DNA of 64,000 nt from Xenorhabdus lircayensis (GTDB lineage: Bacteria > Pseudomonadota > Gammaproteobacteria > Enterobacterales > Enterobacteriaceae), in NCBI RefSeq assembly GCF_016306625.1, contig NZ_JACOII010000034.1:62001-126000 (forward strand), in the 5' to 3' direction. Below are positions 36,252-44,508 of this stretch, piece by piece (positions within the stretch are counted from its first letter, which is position 1; each line of letters starts with the position of its first letter). Position numbers and translations under genes: made by a program. The notes beneath the pieces were generated by a model that was not told the DNA's origin, did no database searches, and was given only the letters and a program-made list of their open reading frames with translations.

Positions 36252-36934
36252 TCCACGGTCAGTTAAATCGCAACCAGCTTAAGGAAATGCAGAACGCCTT
36301 AAGCCGTTTTGACCTGCCGCCGCAAAAACGGCAACGCTTATTATGGCGTATCGCAAAATATGGCGTCATTCAGGCGGCAAAACGGAATATCAAAAATCAG
36401 CGCTCCCCGGATGGCGAAAGCTGGCCTGCCAGAAAAAGCCCGTGGCGCAAGAAGATGCTCAGGAAGTTGCCCAAACTGTTACATATCCGTGAAATGCCGG
36501 AAAAGGGTATGGTGCGTATTTACCTGCAAGGCGGCGGTTACCGAAATGGCAAACGGCCAGTACCTGCGGGGGTTGTGGGCTATGCGCAGCAAAAGGGAAT
36601 GAAAATTCAAATTAACAGAAAATCGGCATCAGACAGTAATGAAGCTCGAACAATAGACATGACCCGCAAGGCAACGATTCATCAGGCAAAGAAGTTGCGT
36701 TCTCTGGGTTATCAGGTCAAAAAAGGGAAAAGGCTGCGCAAACCCACTGTAAAAGAAATTACGGAAAACATGCTTTTTATTAAAGCCGGAGACAAGATCC
36801 GTAAGTTAAGTGGTAAAGCGCCTAAAAGTTCATGGTCGGTTGAAGTACCCGCCCGCGAATTCTTAGGCATGAACGAAGAAGAATTCAGCAAGGCGCTGGC
36901 ACGCCAGTTGCAAGGCATTGGATACGGCGCTTAG
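36248..36934 (+). CDS. S: Phage virion morphogenesis (tail completion) protein S-like
   Basis: A 228-residue very basic protein with the virion-morphogenesis pattern: AAKRNIKNQRSPDGESWPARK near residue 48 and the C-terminal PAREFLGMNEEEFSKALARQL. In P2 gpS and Mu gpG relatives this sits at the tail terminus and interacts with the head. Longer than P2 gpS (150) owing to a Lys/Arg-rich middle insert (about residues 120-185). Confidence 0.85.
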   Translation: MIHGQLNRNQLKEMQNALSRFDLPPQKRQRLLWRIAKYGVIQAAKRNIKNQRSPDGESWPARKSPWRKKMLRKLPKLLHIREMPEKGMVRIYLQGGGYRNGKRPVPAGVVGYAQQKGMKIQINRKSASDSNEARTIDMTRKATIHQAKKLRSLGYQVKKGKRLRKPTVKEITENMLFIKAGDKIRKLSGKAPKSSWSVEVPAREFLGMNEEEFSKALARQLQGIGYGA

Positions 36935-36957
36935 CGCCTGATAAGGGATATTAGATT

Positions 36958-38079
36958 ATGTGGCCACATGTTCAGGTTAATCAGGTTAACCAACTGCAAG
37001 GCGAAACCAAGGAGATAGAACGGGTATTGCTGTTCGTGGGAACAGGCAAGACCCATGTTGGCAAGACCATTGCGGTCAATACCCAGACGGACTTCGACAC
37101 CGTGCTGGGCACGGCACAAACCGCCCTCAAGCGTCATGTACTGGCGGCAATGGCTAACGCCGGACAAAACTGGTCGGGTTATGTGCATATCCTGCCCGAA
37201 TCGGCGGACGGGCTGGCGTTTGTCGAGGCGGTGACTGTAGCGCAGACCGTCGCCAGTGTTGAGGGCTATGTGCTGACCCCCGGTGCCAGCAAAGACATTA
37301 TTAAGGCGGCGCAAACCCTGCGCGCCACTACCATCGCCAAGTTTGGCCGCTGGCAGTGGGCGATTCTGGCCGTGGATGCCCCGCAGTCAAAAGAGCCGTG
37401 GGCGGATTACGTCACCCGCCTGGCGGAACTGCAAAAGGGCGAGGCCGTGGCCTCGGTGCAACTGGTGCCGTGCCTGTGGGGCAATGAGGCAGGGGTACTG
37501 GCCGGGCGCTTGTGTAACCGTGCCGTCACCGTGGCCGACAGCCCCGCACGGGTGCAGACAGGTGCCCTGATGGATTTGGGCAGGGCTGATTTTCCGCTGG
37601 ATGGTACAGGGAAAGCCATTGATCTGGCGACCCTGCAAGCGCTGGAAAAACTGCGTTTCAGTGTGCCGATGTGGTACCCCGACTATGACGGCATGTACTG
37701 GTCGGATGGCCGCACGCTGGATGTGGAAGGCGGCGACTACCAGAGCATCGAAAACTTGCGCATTGTCGATAAGGTCGCGCGGCGCGTGCGTTTGCAGGCG
37801 ATTGCCAAAATTGCCGATCGCAGCCTGAACAGCACGCCGGGCAGCATCGCCACGCATCAGGCGTACTTTGCCCGTACCCTGCGTGAGATGTCGCGCAGTA
37901 GCGAGATTAACGGCGTGACCTTTCCGGGCGAAGTGAAATCGCCGAAAGACGGCGATGTCGTGATTACATGGCGCAATAAAAACACCGTGGAAATTTATAT
38001 TACGATCCGCACTTACGAATGCCCGAAAGGCATATCAGTCAGTTTGTTGCTGGATAGCAGTCTGGAGAAAACCGCATGA
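36958..38079 (+). CDS. Tail sheath protein (HP1-type, DUF2586)
   Basis: A 373-residue protein at the sheath position, with the tube protein following by 4-bp overlap. It resembles the DUF2586 proteins of HP1-like phages, not P2 FI. Blocks are TIAKFGRWQWAILAVDAP and FSVPMWYPDYDGMYWSDGRT, then a C-terminal beta region (VVITWRNKNTVEIYITIRTY). It forms the contractile sheath round the tube. The switch from P2-like head genes to HP1-like tail genes occurs just upstream. Confidence 0.85.
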   Translation: MWPHVQVNQVNQLQGETKEIERVLLFVGTGKTHVGKTIAVNTQTDFDTVLGTAQTALKRHVLAAMANAGQNWSGYVHILPESADGLAFVEAVTVAQTVASVEGYVLTPGASKDIIKAAQTLRATTIAKFGRWQWAILAVDAPQSKEPWADYVTRLAELQKGEAVASVQLVPCLWGNEAGVLAGRLCNRAVTVADSPARVQTGALMDLGRADFPLDGTGKAIDLATLQALEKLRFSVPMWYPDYDGMYWSDGRTLDVEGGDYQSIENLRIVDKVARRVRLQAIAKIADRSLNSTPGSIATHQAYFARTLREMSRSSEINGVTFPGEVKSPKDGDVVITWRNKNTVEIYITIRTYECPKGISVSLLLDSSLEKTA

Positions 38080-38531
38080 GCCAGCGTATTTCAGGGCAGT
38101 CGATTGATTTTAATATGGACGGGGATCTGGTTCATGCCGAAAAGGTCAATTTGTCCATTACCGATAACACTGCCGCCGCGCAGACACAAGGCGTACCGGA
38201 CGGCTATATTGCCGGGGATGTGGCGGCCGAAGGGGAAATTGAACTCAGCACCAAATACTTGGAGATTGTGACCGCCAAGGCGCGGGCCGCAGGATCATGG
38301 CGGGGCATTCAGCCCGTCGATTTGATGTGGTACGCCAAGGCAGGCAAGGAAGAGATTAAGGTTGAAGCCTACGGCTGCAAGCTGATCGTCAGCGACATTC
38401 TGGACGTTGACCCAAAAGGCGGCAGTGTCATGACCCATAAAGTCAAGTTTGTCGTCACATCACCCGACTTTGTGCGCATTAATGGCATTCCCTATCTGGA
38501 AGCGGAACTGACGCAAAGCCTGATTGGCTAA
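38076..38531 (+). CDS. Tail tube protein (HP1-type, DUF2597)
   Basis: A 151-residue protein beginning SQRISGQSIDFNMDGDLVHA, the DUF2597 pattern of HP1-like tail tubes. Beta-rich with no signal sequence. It overlaps the sheath stop by 4 bp, as expected for proteins needed in equal numbers, and precedes the lysis genes. Confidence 0.85.
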   Translation: MSQRISGQSIDFNMDGDLVHAEKVNLSITDNTAAAQTQGVPDGYIAGDVAAEGEIELSTKYLEIVTAKARAAGSWRGIQPVDLMWYAKAGKEEIKVEAYGCKLIVSDILDVDPKGGSVMTHKVKFVVTSPDFVRINGIPYLEAELTQSLIG

Positions 38532-38533
38532 GA

Positions 38534-38836
38534 ATGGGGTTCATGGAAGAACACGAAAAAACCTTTGTCACGCTGGTGCTATTGGGGGCACTGATTGCGT
38601 TGGGCAAAATGCTGACAGGCAACGAGCCGATCACGTTACGGCTGTTTATTGGCCGGATTATCCTGGGTTCAGCGGTGTCGGTGATGGCCGGGGCGTTGCT
38701 GATTTGGTGGCCGGGTATCAGCCCGGTTGCGGTTACGGGGATTGGCAGCGCCTTGGGGATTGCCGGGTATCAGTTAGTTGAAGTGTGGTTACGCAAGCGC
38801 GGCAGCGCGTTGTTGACAGGGAAGTTAAAAAAATGA
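38534..38836 (+). CDS. Phage holin
   Basis: A 100-residue membrane protein with three hydrophobic segments (about residues 14-27, 38-60, 66-85; for example VSVMAGALLIWWPGI), an acidic N terminus and a basic C-terminal tail. The next gene is the peptidoglycan-cutting endolysin, overlapping by 4 bp, so this is the pore-forming holin of the cassette. A second ATG at 38543 could give a shorter form, a dual start as used by some holin/antiholin pairs. Confidence 0.85.
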   Translation: MGFMEEHEKTFVTLVLLGALIALGKMLTGNEPITLRLFIGRIILGSAVSVMAGALLIWWPGISPVAVTGIGSALGIAGYQLVEVWLRKRGSALLTGKLKK

Positions 38837-39171
38837 CGTTAAGTGAAAAACAACAGTTATTTGCGGTACTGATCGCCCAATTGATCTTATGGGCAGACGA
38901 ACGCGGCTACCGGGTGACATTGGGTGAAGCCTACCGCACGCCGGCGCAGGCGGCACTGAATGCCAAGAAAGGCACCGGCATTGCCAACAGTTTGCATACG
39001 CAGCGCTTGGCGCTTGATCTGAATCTGTTTATTCAGGGCAAGTACCAGACCCACAGTGACACTTACCTGCCCCTGGGCGAATATTGGGAATCCCTTGGCG
39101 GCACATGGGGCGGGCGTTTCTCGCGTCCCGATGGCAATCATTTCTCACTGGCGCATAACGGGGTGAAATGA
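38833..39171 (+). CDS. Endolysin, M15-type L-alanyl-D-glutamate peptidase
   Basis: A 112-residue peptidase without a signal peptide. The M15/VanY zinc motifs are visible: a first His and Asp in SLHTQRLALDLNLF and the final His in RPDGNHFSLAH; AYRTPAQAALN is the conserved preceding loop. It cleaves the peptide stem of peptidoglycan once the holin opens the membrane. Start overlaps the holin stop (ATGA). Confidence 0.9.
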   Translation: MTLSEKQQLFAVLIAQLILWADERGYRVTLGEAYRTPAQAALNAKKGTGIANSLHTQRLALDLNLFIQGKYQTHSDTYLPLGEYWESLGGTWGGRFSRPDGNHFSLAHNGVK

Positions 39172-39560
39172 TGCTTCAGGCACGGACGCTCTATTTTCTT
39201 ATTGTGGCACTGGCGTTCGGGGCGGGCTGGCAGGTCAATGACTATTACCGTGACAGTCTGGAGTTGAAAATCACACAGGCCGCAGCGGAAACGGGCGAGC
39301 AGATCCGCCACGCATTGCAAGCGGTTTCCAGCGCGTCCGCCCGCCAACTGGAAGACAAACTGGAGGAAATTGCCCATGCCGCCCCGCGAGAAATTCGTAC
39401 TGAAGTGGTTAAGCCTGTTTTTACTGCTGTGTGCGTTAGCCCTGAGTTTGTCCGGCTGTACAACCAAACCGCCGACCAGATTGAGCGCACCTTATCAGGA
39501 AAACCTGCTGACACGGTGTCAGGCCAAATTACCGAAACTGGCCGGAACAACCGGGAATAA
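39168..39560 (+). CDS. Inner-membrane spanin (Rz-like)
   Basis: A 130-residue protein with an N-terminal membrane anchor (LYFLIVALAFGAGWQV) followed by a periplasmic helical region (QAVSSASARQLEDKLEEIAH). It carries an out-of-frame lipoprotein gene inside it, the nested Rz/Rz1 layout. Together they bridge inner and outer membranes in the last lysis step. Start ATG at 39168 or 39171. Confidence 0.82.
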   Translation: MMLQARTLYFLIVALAFGAGWQVNDYYRDSLELKITQAAAETGEQIRHALQAVSSASARQLEDKLEEIAHAAPREIRTEVVKPVFTAVCVSPEFVRLYNQTADQIERTLSGKPADTVSGQITETGRNNRE

Positions 39561-39666
39561 TTTAGTTGACGTTGTCATGGCATATTCCACCTTATATGGA
39601 ACGTGTGCCGCACGGCATAATCAATTAGTGGATGAAATTAATAAAAGAAAGGAAATCACAAAATGA
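39370..39666 (+). CDS. Outer-membrane spanin lipoprotein (Rz1-like), nested in Rz
   Basis: About 98 residues in the +1 frame relative to Rz, starting inside it (ATG 39370 or 39376) and running 106 bp past its end. The signal sequence SLFLLLCALALSLSGC ends in a lipobox with the lipidated Cys, followed by a Pro-containing stretch TTKPPTRLSAPY. This is the o-spanin partner. The stop overlaps the next gene. Confidence 0.85.
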   Translation: MPMPPREKFVLKWLSLFLLLCALALSLSGCTTKPPTRLSAPYQENLLTRCQAKLPKLAGTTGNNLVDVVMAYSTLYGTCAARHNQLVDEINKRKEITK

Positions 39667-39929
39667 AAGAAAATAAAATCATTACCTTAATTATCGGCGA
39701 AAAAGAAATTAATTTTGAACCGAATATTATTGCCTATAACAGCATGATAAATGATATGACGATGGATAATAAGATTGTCCCCATTGTTGCTTATTTGCGT
39801 CGCATTGTGCAGCCTGCCTCAAAAGCGGCGCTGGACGAACTCCTGCAAATTCCCGGTGCCGCCATGCAGCTTGTCGAACGGGTGAATTCAGAATATGCGC
39901 CCAAACTGGACATCGAAATAAAAAACTAA
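39663..39929 (+). CDS. Tail assembly chaperone, short form (gpE-like)
   Basis: An 88-residue protein directly before the tape-measure gene, the place of P2 gpE and lambda gpG. It starts in the Rz1 stop overlap. The zero frame ends EIKN-stop at 39927-39929. A slippery heptamer just before the stop allows extension (next entry). Small size and helical middle (SKAALDELLQIPGAAMQLVE) fit tail chaperones, which coat the tape-measure protein during assembly. Confidence 0.78.
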   Translation: MKENKIITLIIGEKEINFEPNIIAYNSMINDMTMDNKIVPIVAYLRRIVQPASKAALDELLQIPGAAMQLVERVNSEYAPKLDIEIKN

Positions 39930-40120
39930 ATGCGCGGGTTAGGGCGATTGATAATAGCGTATTCGAACAGGCATTAATATTACGCCGCCACTATTTACCG
40001 AATGAGCCGGATAATACAGAAAGTTTAGCCCGTGCTATTTGGCTGGATAACCGTTATTGGGAATATACGCGCGTGTCAACCGCCAATGGCATTGCGCTGG
40101 CATTCAAGGGTGAAGCATGA
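39920..40120 (+). other. Programmed -1 frameshift site and extension of the tail chaperone (gpE+E'-like)
   Basis: The heptamer A AAA AAC at 39920-39926 is in the correct phase (ATA AAA AAC) two codons before the short-form stop. A -1 slip continues in an open frame from 39926 to 40120 (64 codons) reading LNARVRAIDNSVFEQALILR... and ending EA at the tape-measure start, which it overlaps. This frame has no start codon of its own, so frameshifting is the simple way to express it. The same gene structure is established for P2 E/E' and lambda G/GT. Confidence 0.82.
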
Positions 40121-42348
40121 GTAACGAATTAGATTTTACCTTAAGTCTGATTGATAAAATCACCAAACCCTTGGCCAGTGTCAAAGCGTCGGTGTCGGGG
40201 TTTGCCGAGGCCTCACAGGATGCCTTTGGCAAGCTGGCCATCGGCGGGGCGGGACTGGCCGCTTCGTTCTGGTCAATCAAGAGTTTTCTTGATCCGGCCA
40301 TTGAAATGGAGGAGGCGCTGCAAACCGCCTCCTTGCAGGGGATTGACAGCGGCGTGATGGACAAGGTGGCAAAATCCGCCATGACCTTTAGTTCACGCTA
40401 TGGTAAATCGTCGATAGAGTTTGTGCAATCCGCCTCAACCATCAGCAAGGCCATCGGCAGCCTGTCACAAAATGACTTGCCGCAGATGACGGCGATTGTG
40501 AACACCACGGCCGCCGCCCTGAAAAGTAGTGCCGACGATGCCAGCACCTATATGGGGCAGATGTTTGCCCAGTTCTCCAGCCATGCGAAGGACGTCGGGC
40601 ACCTGCAATTTGCCGAAGAGCTGGCAGGCAAGGCGGTGTTTATGTCGAAAACCTTCGGCACGTCCATGACCGACATTGCCGACCTGATGGAGGGCGCACG
40701 CGCTGCCGGGACAAACTTTGGCATCGGTATTGATGAACAGTTGGCGGTGTTGGGGGAACTCCAGCGCTCGCTGGGTTCAGAATCCAGCGGCGCGTTTGAA
40801 GCCTTTATCACCAATGCGGAAGCCAGCGGGAAGAAACTGGGGTTAAGTTTCGTTAATGCGTCGGGCAAATTGCTGTCCATGCCGGAAATGCTGGAGAAGC
40901 TACAGGCCAAATACGGCAAGAGCATTGAAGGCAATCTGAAAGCACAGGCAGAGATTGATGAGGCCTTCGGCGATTCCGCTGTGGTCATTAAACAGCTTTA
41001 CGGCAATGTTGATGTGCTGCGTAAGAACATGACGGCACTCGGTGCCAATGACGGCATGAAGCGCACCCAAGAGATGGCCGAACGGATGGCGAACCCGTGG
41101 GAACGGCTGCAAGCCATCTGGCAGAATCTCCGTATTGCCATTGGTTCAACGTTATTGCCAGTGATTCAGCCGTTGGTCAATAAGATGGCGGATGCCAGTC
41201 AGACACTGGTGCGCTGGCTAAAACTGTTTCCCAATATTGCGCGCTGGATTGGCTATATCTCGCTCGCCATCCTGAGCTTTGCCGCCGCAGGGGCGCTAGC
41301 CAATATCGTGATGGGCGTTTCCCGCTTTATCTGGCTGGGCTTAATTCCTCTCTGGAACACGGGGGCGTTTATGTTTTCCCTGTTGACGGGAAAAATGAAT
41401 GTCATGTCAACAACCAGTACAAAATTAGCCAGCCTGTTAACGCGTCTGCGTGCCAGTTTGATTATGACCAAGATAGCGTCTTGGGCAACGGCGGCCGGAT
41501 TTACGGCCATGGCATGGCCTGTGTTGGCGATCATTGCCGTGATTGCGGCGTTGGTGATTGCGGTCATTAAATTCTGGCAACCGATTAAGGCCTTTATTAA
41601 CGGGTTTATGCAGGGGTTCAGCGAGGCGGGCAGTTCGCTTGCCCCGCTGTCACCGGCTTTTGATGCCATAGGCGCGGCCATGGGCTTTGTCTGGGAAGGC
41701 GTGAAAAGCCTGTTTGGCTGGTTCGCCAGGTTACTGTCGCCGATCCAATACACTGATGAAGAGTTACAGGGGGTGACTGAGGCGGGCAGTTCGTTTGGTC
41801 GCATTGTGGCGGGTGCCATTGGCCTGATGATGATGCCGTTTAATCTGGTGATTCAGGTGATTGGCACGCTGATACAGGCGTTTCAACGTGCCGGGCAGTT
41901 GATTAGGCAGGGCTGGGACGCGCTGTGGAACTGGGTTGGCAGCTTTTCACTGGTGGACACCTTGTCCGGCATGGCGGACAGTGTCGGCGATCTGTTCAGT
42001 GGCTTATGGGACAGCATCAAAGCCTCATTTTGGGAAGCCTATAACTGGATTATCGAGAAGTTAAATTATATTCCGGGCATCAACATTGAAACCAAGACGA
42101 TTGAGGGCGCAGTTTCGACCCCTAAATCGGTTGTGCAGCCCTCTGTTGATAATCAGCAGGTGGCGGCATCCATCATTACGGGCGGGCAACTGAAAGGCAT
42201 TAACAAAGGTGGGCTGAGTCAGAATCTTAACAGTCATAAACAGACGTCAATTGATAACAGCCGCCGTATTGAAAATGTGACGCTGAATGTCAAGGGTGGC
42301 ATGACGCCGGAGCAATTAACGGAATGGGAGCAGGTGGCTTATGGATGA
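40117..42348 (+). CDS. Tail tape measure protein
   Basis: A 743-residue protein that sets tail length. N-terminal helical region with Ala/Ser-rich repeats (VKASVSGFAEASQDAFGKLA), a TP901-type core including TAAALKSSADDASTYMGQMFAQ-like helices, hydrophobic segments in the middle (about residues 380-400, 465-490: VLAIIAVIAALVIAVIKFW), and an amphipathic helical C-terminal half with Trp-rich repeats (WDALWNWVGS). It overlaps the chaperone extension at its start and the next gene at its end. Confidence 0.92.
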   Translation: MSNELDFTLSLIDKITKPLASVKASVSGFAEASQDAFGKLAIGGAGLAASFWSIKSFLDPAIEMEEALQTASLQGIDSGVMDKVAKSAMTFSSRYGKSSIEFVQSASTISKAIGSLSQNDLPQMTAIVNTTAAALKSSADDASTYMGQMFAQFSSHAKDVGHLQFAEELAGKAVFMSKTFGTSMTDIADLMEGARAAGTNFGIGIDEQLAVLGELQRSLGSESSGAFEAFITNAEASGKKLGLSFVNASGKLLSMPEMLEKLQAKYGKSIEGNLKAQAEIDEAFGDSAVVIKQLYGNVDVLRKNMTALGANDGMKRTQEMAERMANPWERLQAIWQNLRIAIGSTLLPVIQPLVNKMADASQTLVRWLKLFPNIARWIGYISLAILSFAAAGALANIVMGVSRFIWLGLIPLWNTGAFMFSLLTGKMNVMSTTSTKLASLLTRLRASLIMTKIASWATAAGFTAMAWPVLAIIAVIAALVIAVIKFWQPIKAFINGFMQGFSEAGSSLAPLSPAFDAIGAAMGFVWEGVKSLFGWFARLLSPIQYTDEELQGVTEAGSSFGRIVAGAIGLMMMPFNLVIQVIGTLIQAFQRAGQLIRQGWDALWNWVGSFSLVDTLSGMADSVGDLFSGLWDSIKASFWEAYNWIIEKLNYIPGINIETKTIEGAVSTPKSVVQPSVDNQQVAASIITGGQLKGINKGGLSQNLNSHKQTSIDNSRRIENVTLNVKGGMTPEQLTEWEQVAYG

Positions 42349-42676
42349 GCCTAAATACATTGATTTATTGATAGTCGATGGCAACTTCACACTGAACTCA
42401 GGGAATGAGCCACGTTTTTGTAATAACCGCTTTTCTGTCGGTCAGGATTGCGTGCACGCCATTATGGAAAGTGGCCTTGCCACTGAGTTGGTCGCAGAGC
42501 GCAGCCCGACCCTGCGCGCCGATATCCGCACCCGGATAGAAATTCTGGTTGAAGATGATGAAAGAATTATTCCGGGCACGGTGATCATTAACGAAGAGTC
42601 ACCGACTAAATTGTGGATCACGGCGGAAACCTATGATTTTGGCCGCCTGAATGTGAGTGTGGGGCATGGAAACTAA
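42341..42676 (+). CDS. Small baseplate-region protein (DUF2590-like)
   Basis: A 111-residue beta-rich protein that overlaps the tape-measure stop and the baseplate J start. From memory it resembles DUF2590 of HP1-like phages, at the position of gpW-type baseplate wedge proteins (gp25-like): the C terminus WITAETYDFGRLNVSVG has a wedge-like pattern. Function is inferred from place. Confidence 0.65.
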   Translation: MDEPKYIDLLIVDGNFTLNSGNEPRFCNNRFSVGQDCVHAIMESGLATELVAERSPTLRADIRTRIEILVEDDERIIPGTVIINEESPTKLWITAETYDFGRLNVSVGHGN

Positions 42677-43850
42677 ACCGTCGATTGATTACGAAAAGGT
42701 GCTGCGTGACAGCGGGATGCCGACCACGGAAGCCGATATTAGTAGCGCCTTTGCCAAAGTCGTGGATGAAGCCGGGTTAGTCACCAATACCTCGCGCATG
42801 TCCCCGTTCTGGCGGCTGGTTAACACTATCGTGACGCGCCCGGTGTTGTGGCTGAAAGAGGCGTTAATCAACGTCACCCTGAAAAATATGTATCTGGCAA
42901 CGGCATCGGGATCATGGCTGGATATGTTTGCATGGGGCGTCAACCTGAAACGCAAGCAGGCAACCGCAGCGCAGGGCGTGATCCGTTTCTACAAGGCGGC
43001 GGGTGCCTCAGCGGTGACCGTGCCCGCCGGAACGGTTGTCCAGACCGAGCGCATTAATGGCGAAATCTACCGGGTCAGTACCACGGAAAGCGTCGTGATA
43101 GCCGAGGGGGTCAGCAGTGCCTTGCTGCCTGTGGCCGCAGAATTGGCAGGCGGTGCCTTTAACTTGGCACCCGGCTATTTTCGGCTCCTGCCTGTGGCAG
43201 TGTCCGGCATTGAGCGGGTACAAAATGAAGAGGGCTGGCTGTTAACGCCCGGCGCAGATGCCGAATCTGACGATGATTTACGTGACCGTTGCCGCAACCA
43301 ATATAACCTGGTGGGGAACTACCACACTGATGCCGTTTATCGCGGCATGATAGCCAGTCGCGTGGGCTTGAGTATCGACCGCATCTTCTTCCTGCATGAT
43401 GCGCCCCGTGGGGCAGGCACCGCCAATGCTTACCTGTTACTGGATTCGGGGGTAATCAGCCAGCCGTTTATCAATGCGGTGAATGATTACATCAGCAATC
43501 AGGGGCATCACGGGCACGGGGATGATATGCAGTGCCTGCCGATGCCGGAAACCCATCATGCACTGACAGTGACATTGTTTGTGGCGAATCTGGCGAACTA
43601 CAGTCAGGAACAGGTGGACACATTAAAAACCGATGTCGGCAACCTGATCCGCTGCGCCTTTCGGGAAAATACCGACTATCCGGTCAAGAAAACGTGGCCG
43701 TACTCGCGTTTTTCCTTTTCCAACCTGGGACGGGAGATCCATCGCGAGTTCAGCGAGGTGGGATCACTGACCTTTTCATTGGGTGACATTCTCAGTGAGC
43801 TGAGTGTGCCGCGCCTGCAATCGCTCACGGTGGAGGTGAAAAATGGCTGA
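42666..43850 (+). CDS. J: Baseplate wedge protein J (gp47 family)
   Basis: A 394-residue baseplate J protein, start METKPSIDY at 42666. Characteristic blocks are SGSWLDMFAWGVNLKRKQAT near residue 80, the beta domain VPAGTVVQTERINGEIYRV, and DAESDDDLRDRCRNQYNLVG near residue 200. It forms the wedges that hold fibres and trigger contraction. Stop overlaps the next gene start by 8 bp. Confidence 0.92.
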   Translation: METKPSIDYEKVLRDSGMPTTEADISSAFAKVVDEAGLVTNTSRMSPFWRLVNTIVTRPVLWLKEALINVTLKNMYLATASGSWLDMFAWGVNLKRKQATAAQGVIRFYKAAGASAVTVPAGTVVQTERINGEIYRVSTTESVVIAEGVSSALLPVAAELAGGAFNLAPGYFRLLPVAVSGIERVQNEEGWLLTPGADAESDDDLRDRCRNQYNLVGNYHTDAVYRGMIASRVGLSIDRIFFLHDAPRGAGTANAYLLLDSGVISQPFINAVNDYISNQGHHGHGDDMQCLPMPETHHALTVTLFVANLANYSQEQVDTLKTDVGNLIRCAFRENTDYPVKKTWPYSRFSFSNLGREIHREFSEVGSLTFSLGDILSELSVPRLQSLTVEVKNG

Positions 43851-44499
43851 GTTCCGGGAACGTCTCGCCCGGCTGGCGTTGCCCTCATGGATGAACAAGG
43901 GCGAGCCTGCCAAATTGCTGCAGGCGGCGCGGACATTCTGGTTGGGCGTGTATGACTGGCTGAAATGGCCGCTGGCTCAACTGGATGCCGAAACCTGTTC
44001 AGCGGCGCTGTTGTCGGTGCTGGCGTACCAGCGGGATATCCAGCGCTTTAACGGCGAACCGTTGCCGCTGTTTCGCAAGCGGGTGAAATACGCCTTTATC
44101 AATGCCAAAGACGCGGGCAGCGTGGCAGGTTTCATTGCCATCTTTGATCGGCTGGGCGTGGGTTATGTGGAATTGCTGGAGCGCCAGCCGGGCATTGACT
44201 GGGATGTGATTATCCTGCGCCTCAGTGACGGCCAGATAGCCGCCAACCCCGATTTGCTGATGAATATCATCCGTCAGTATGGCCGTACCTGCCGCCGCTA
44301 CCGTTTTGAAGTGATCGCCAAAAATCAGTTACTGATGCGGGCAGGCAGCGTGGAGGCAGAATATTGCTGTTATGCCGCTGCGATGCCGACCCAGCCGTTA
44401 TTGTTAAGAGTCGGTCATATCGCGGGCGTTGCCGTTTGTGACAATGCCAGCCTCAAGGAACCTACCGCACCGAACATCACTTACGGTGCTTCATTATAA
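43843..44499 (+). CDS. I: Baseplate/tail protein I-like
   Basis: A 218-residue protein in the place of P2 gpI, between J and the tail fibre. The pattern VLAYQRDIQRFNGEPLPLFRKRVKYAFINAKDAG matches gpI-type wedge proteins, which bind both J and the fibre. It overlaps J by 8 bp and precedes the fibre gene by 9 bp. Confidence 0.8.
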   Translation: MAEFRERLARLALPSWMNKGEPAKLLQAARTFWLGVYDWLKWPLAQLDAETCSAALLSVLAYQRDIQRFNGEPLPLFRKRVKYAFINAKDAGSVAGFIAIFDRLGVGYVELLERQPGIDWDVIILRLSDGQIAANPDLLMNIIRQYGRTCRRYRFEVIAKNQLLMRAGSVEAEYCCYAAAMPTQPLLLRVGHIAGVAVCDNASLKEPTAPNITYGASL

Positions 44500-44508
44500 G
44501 GAAATAGT

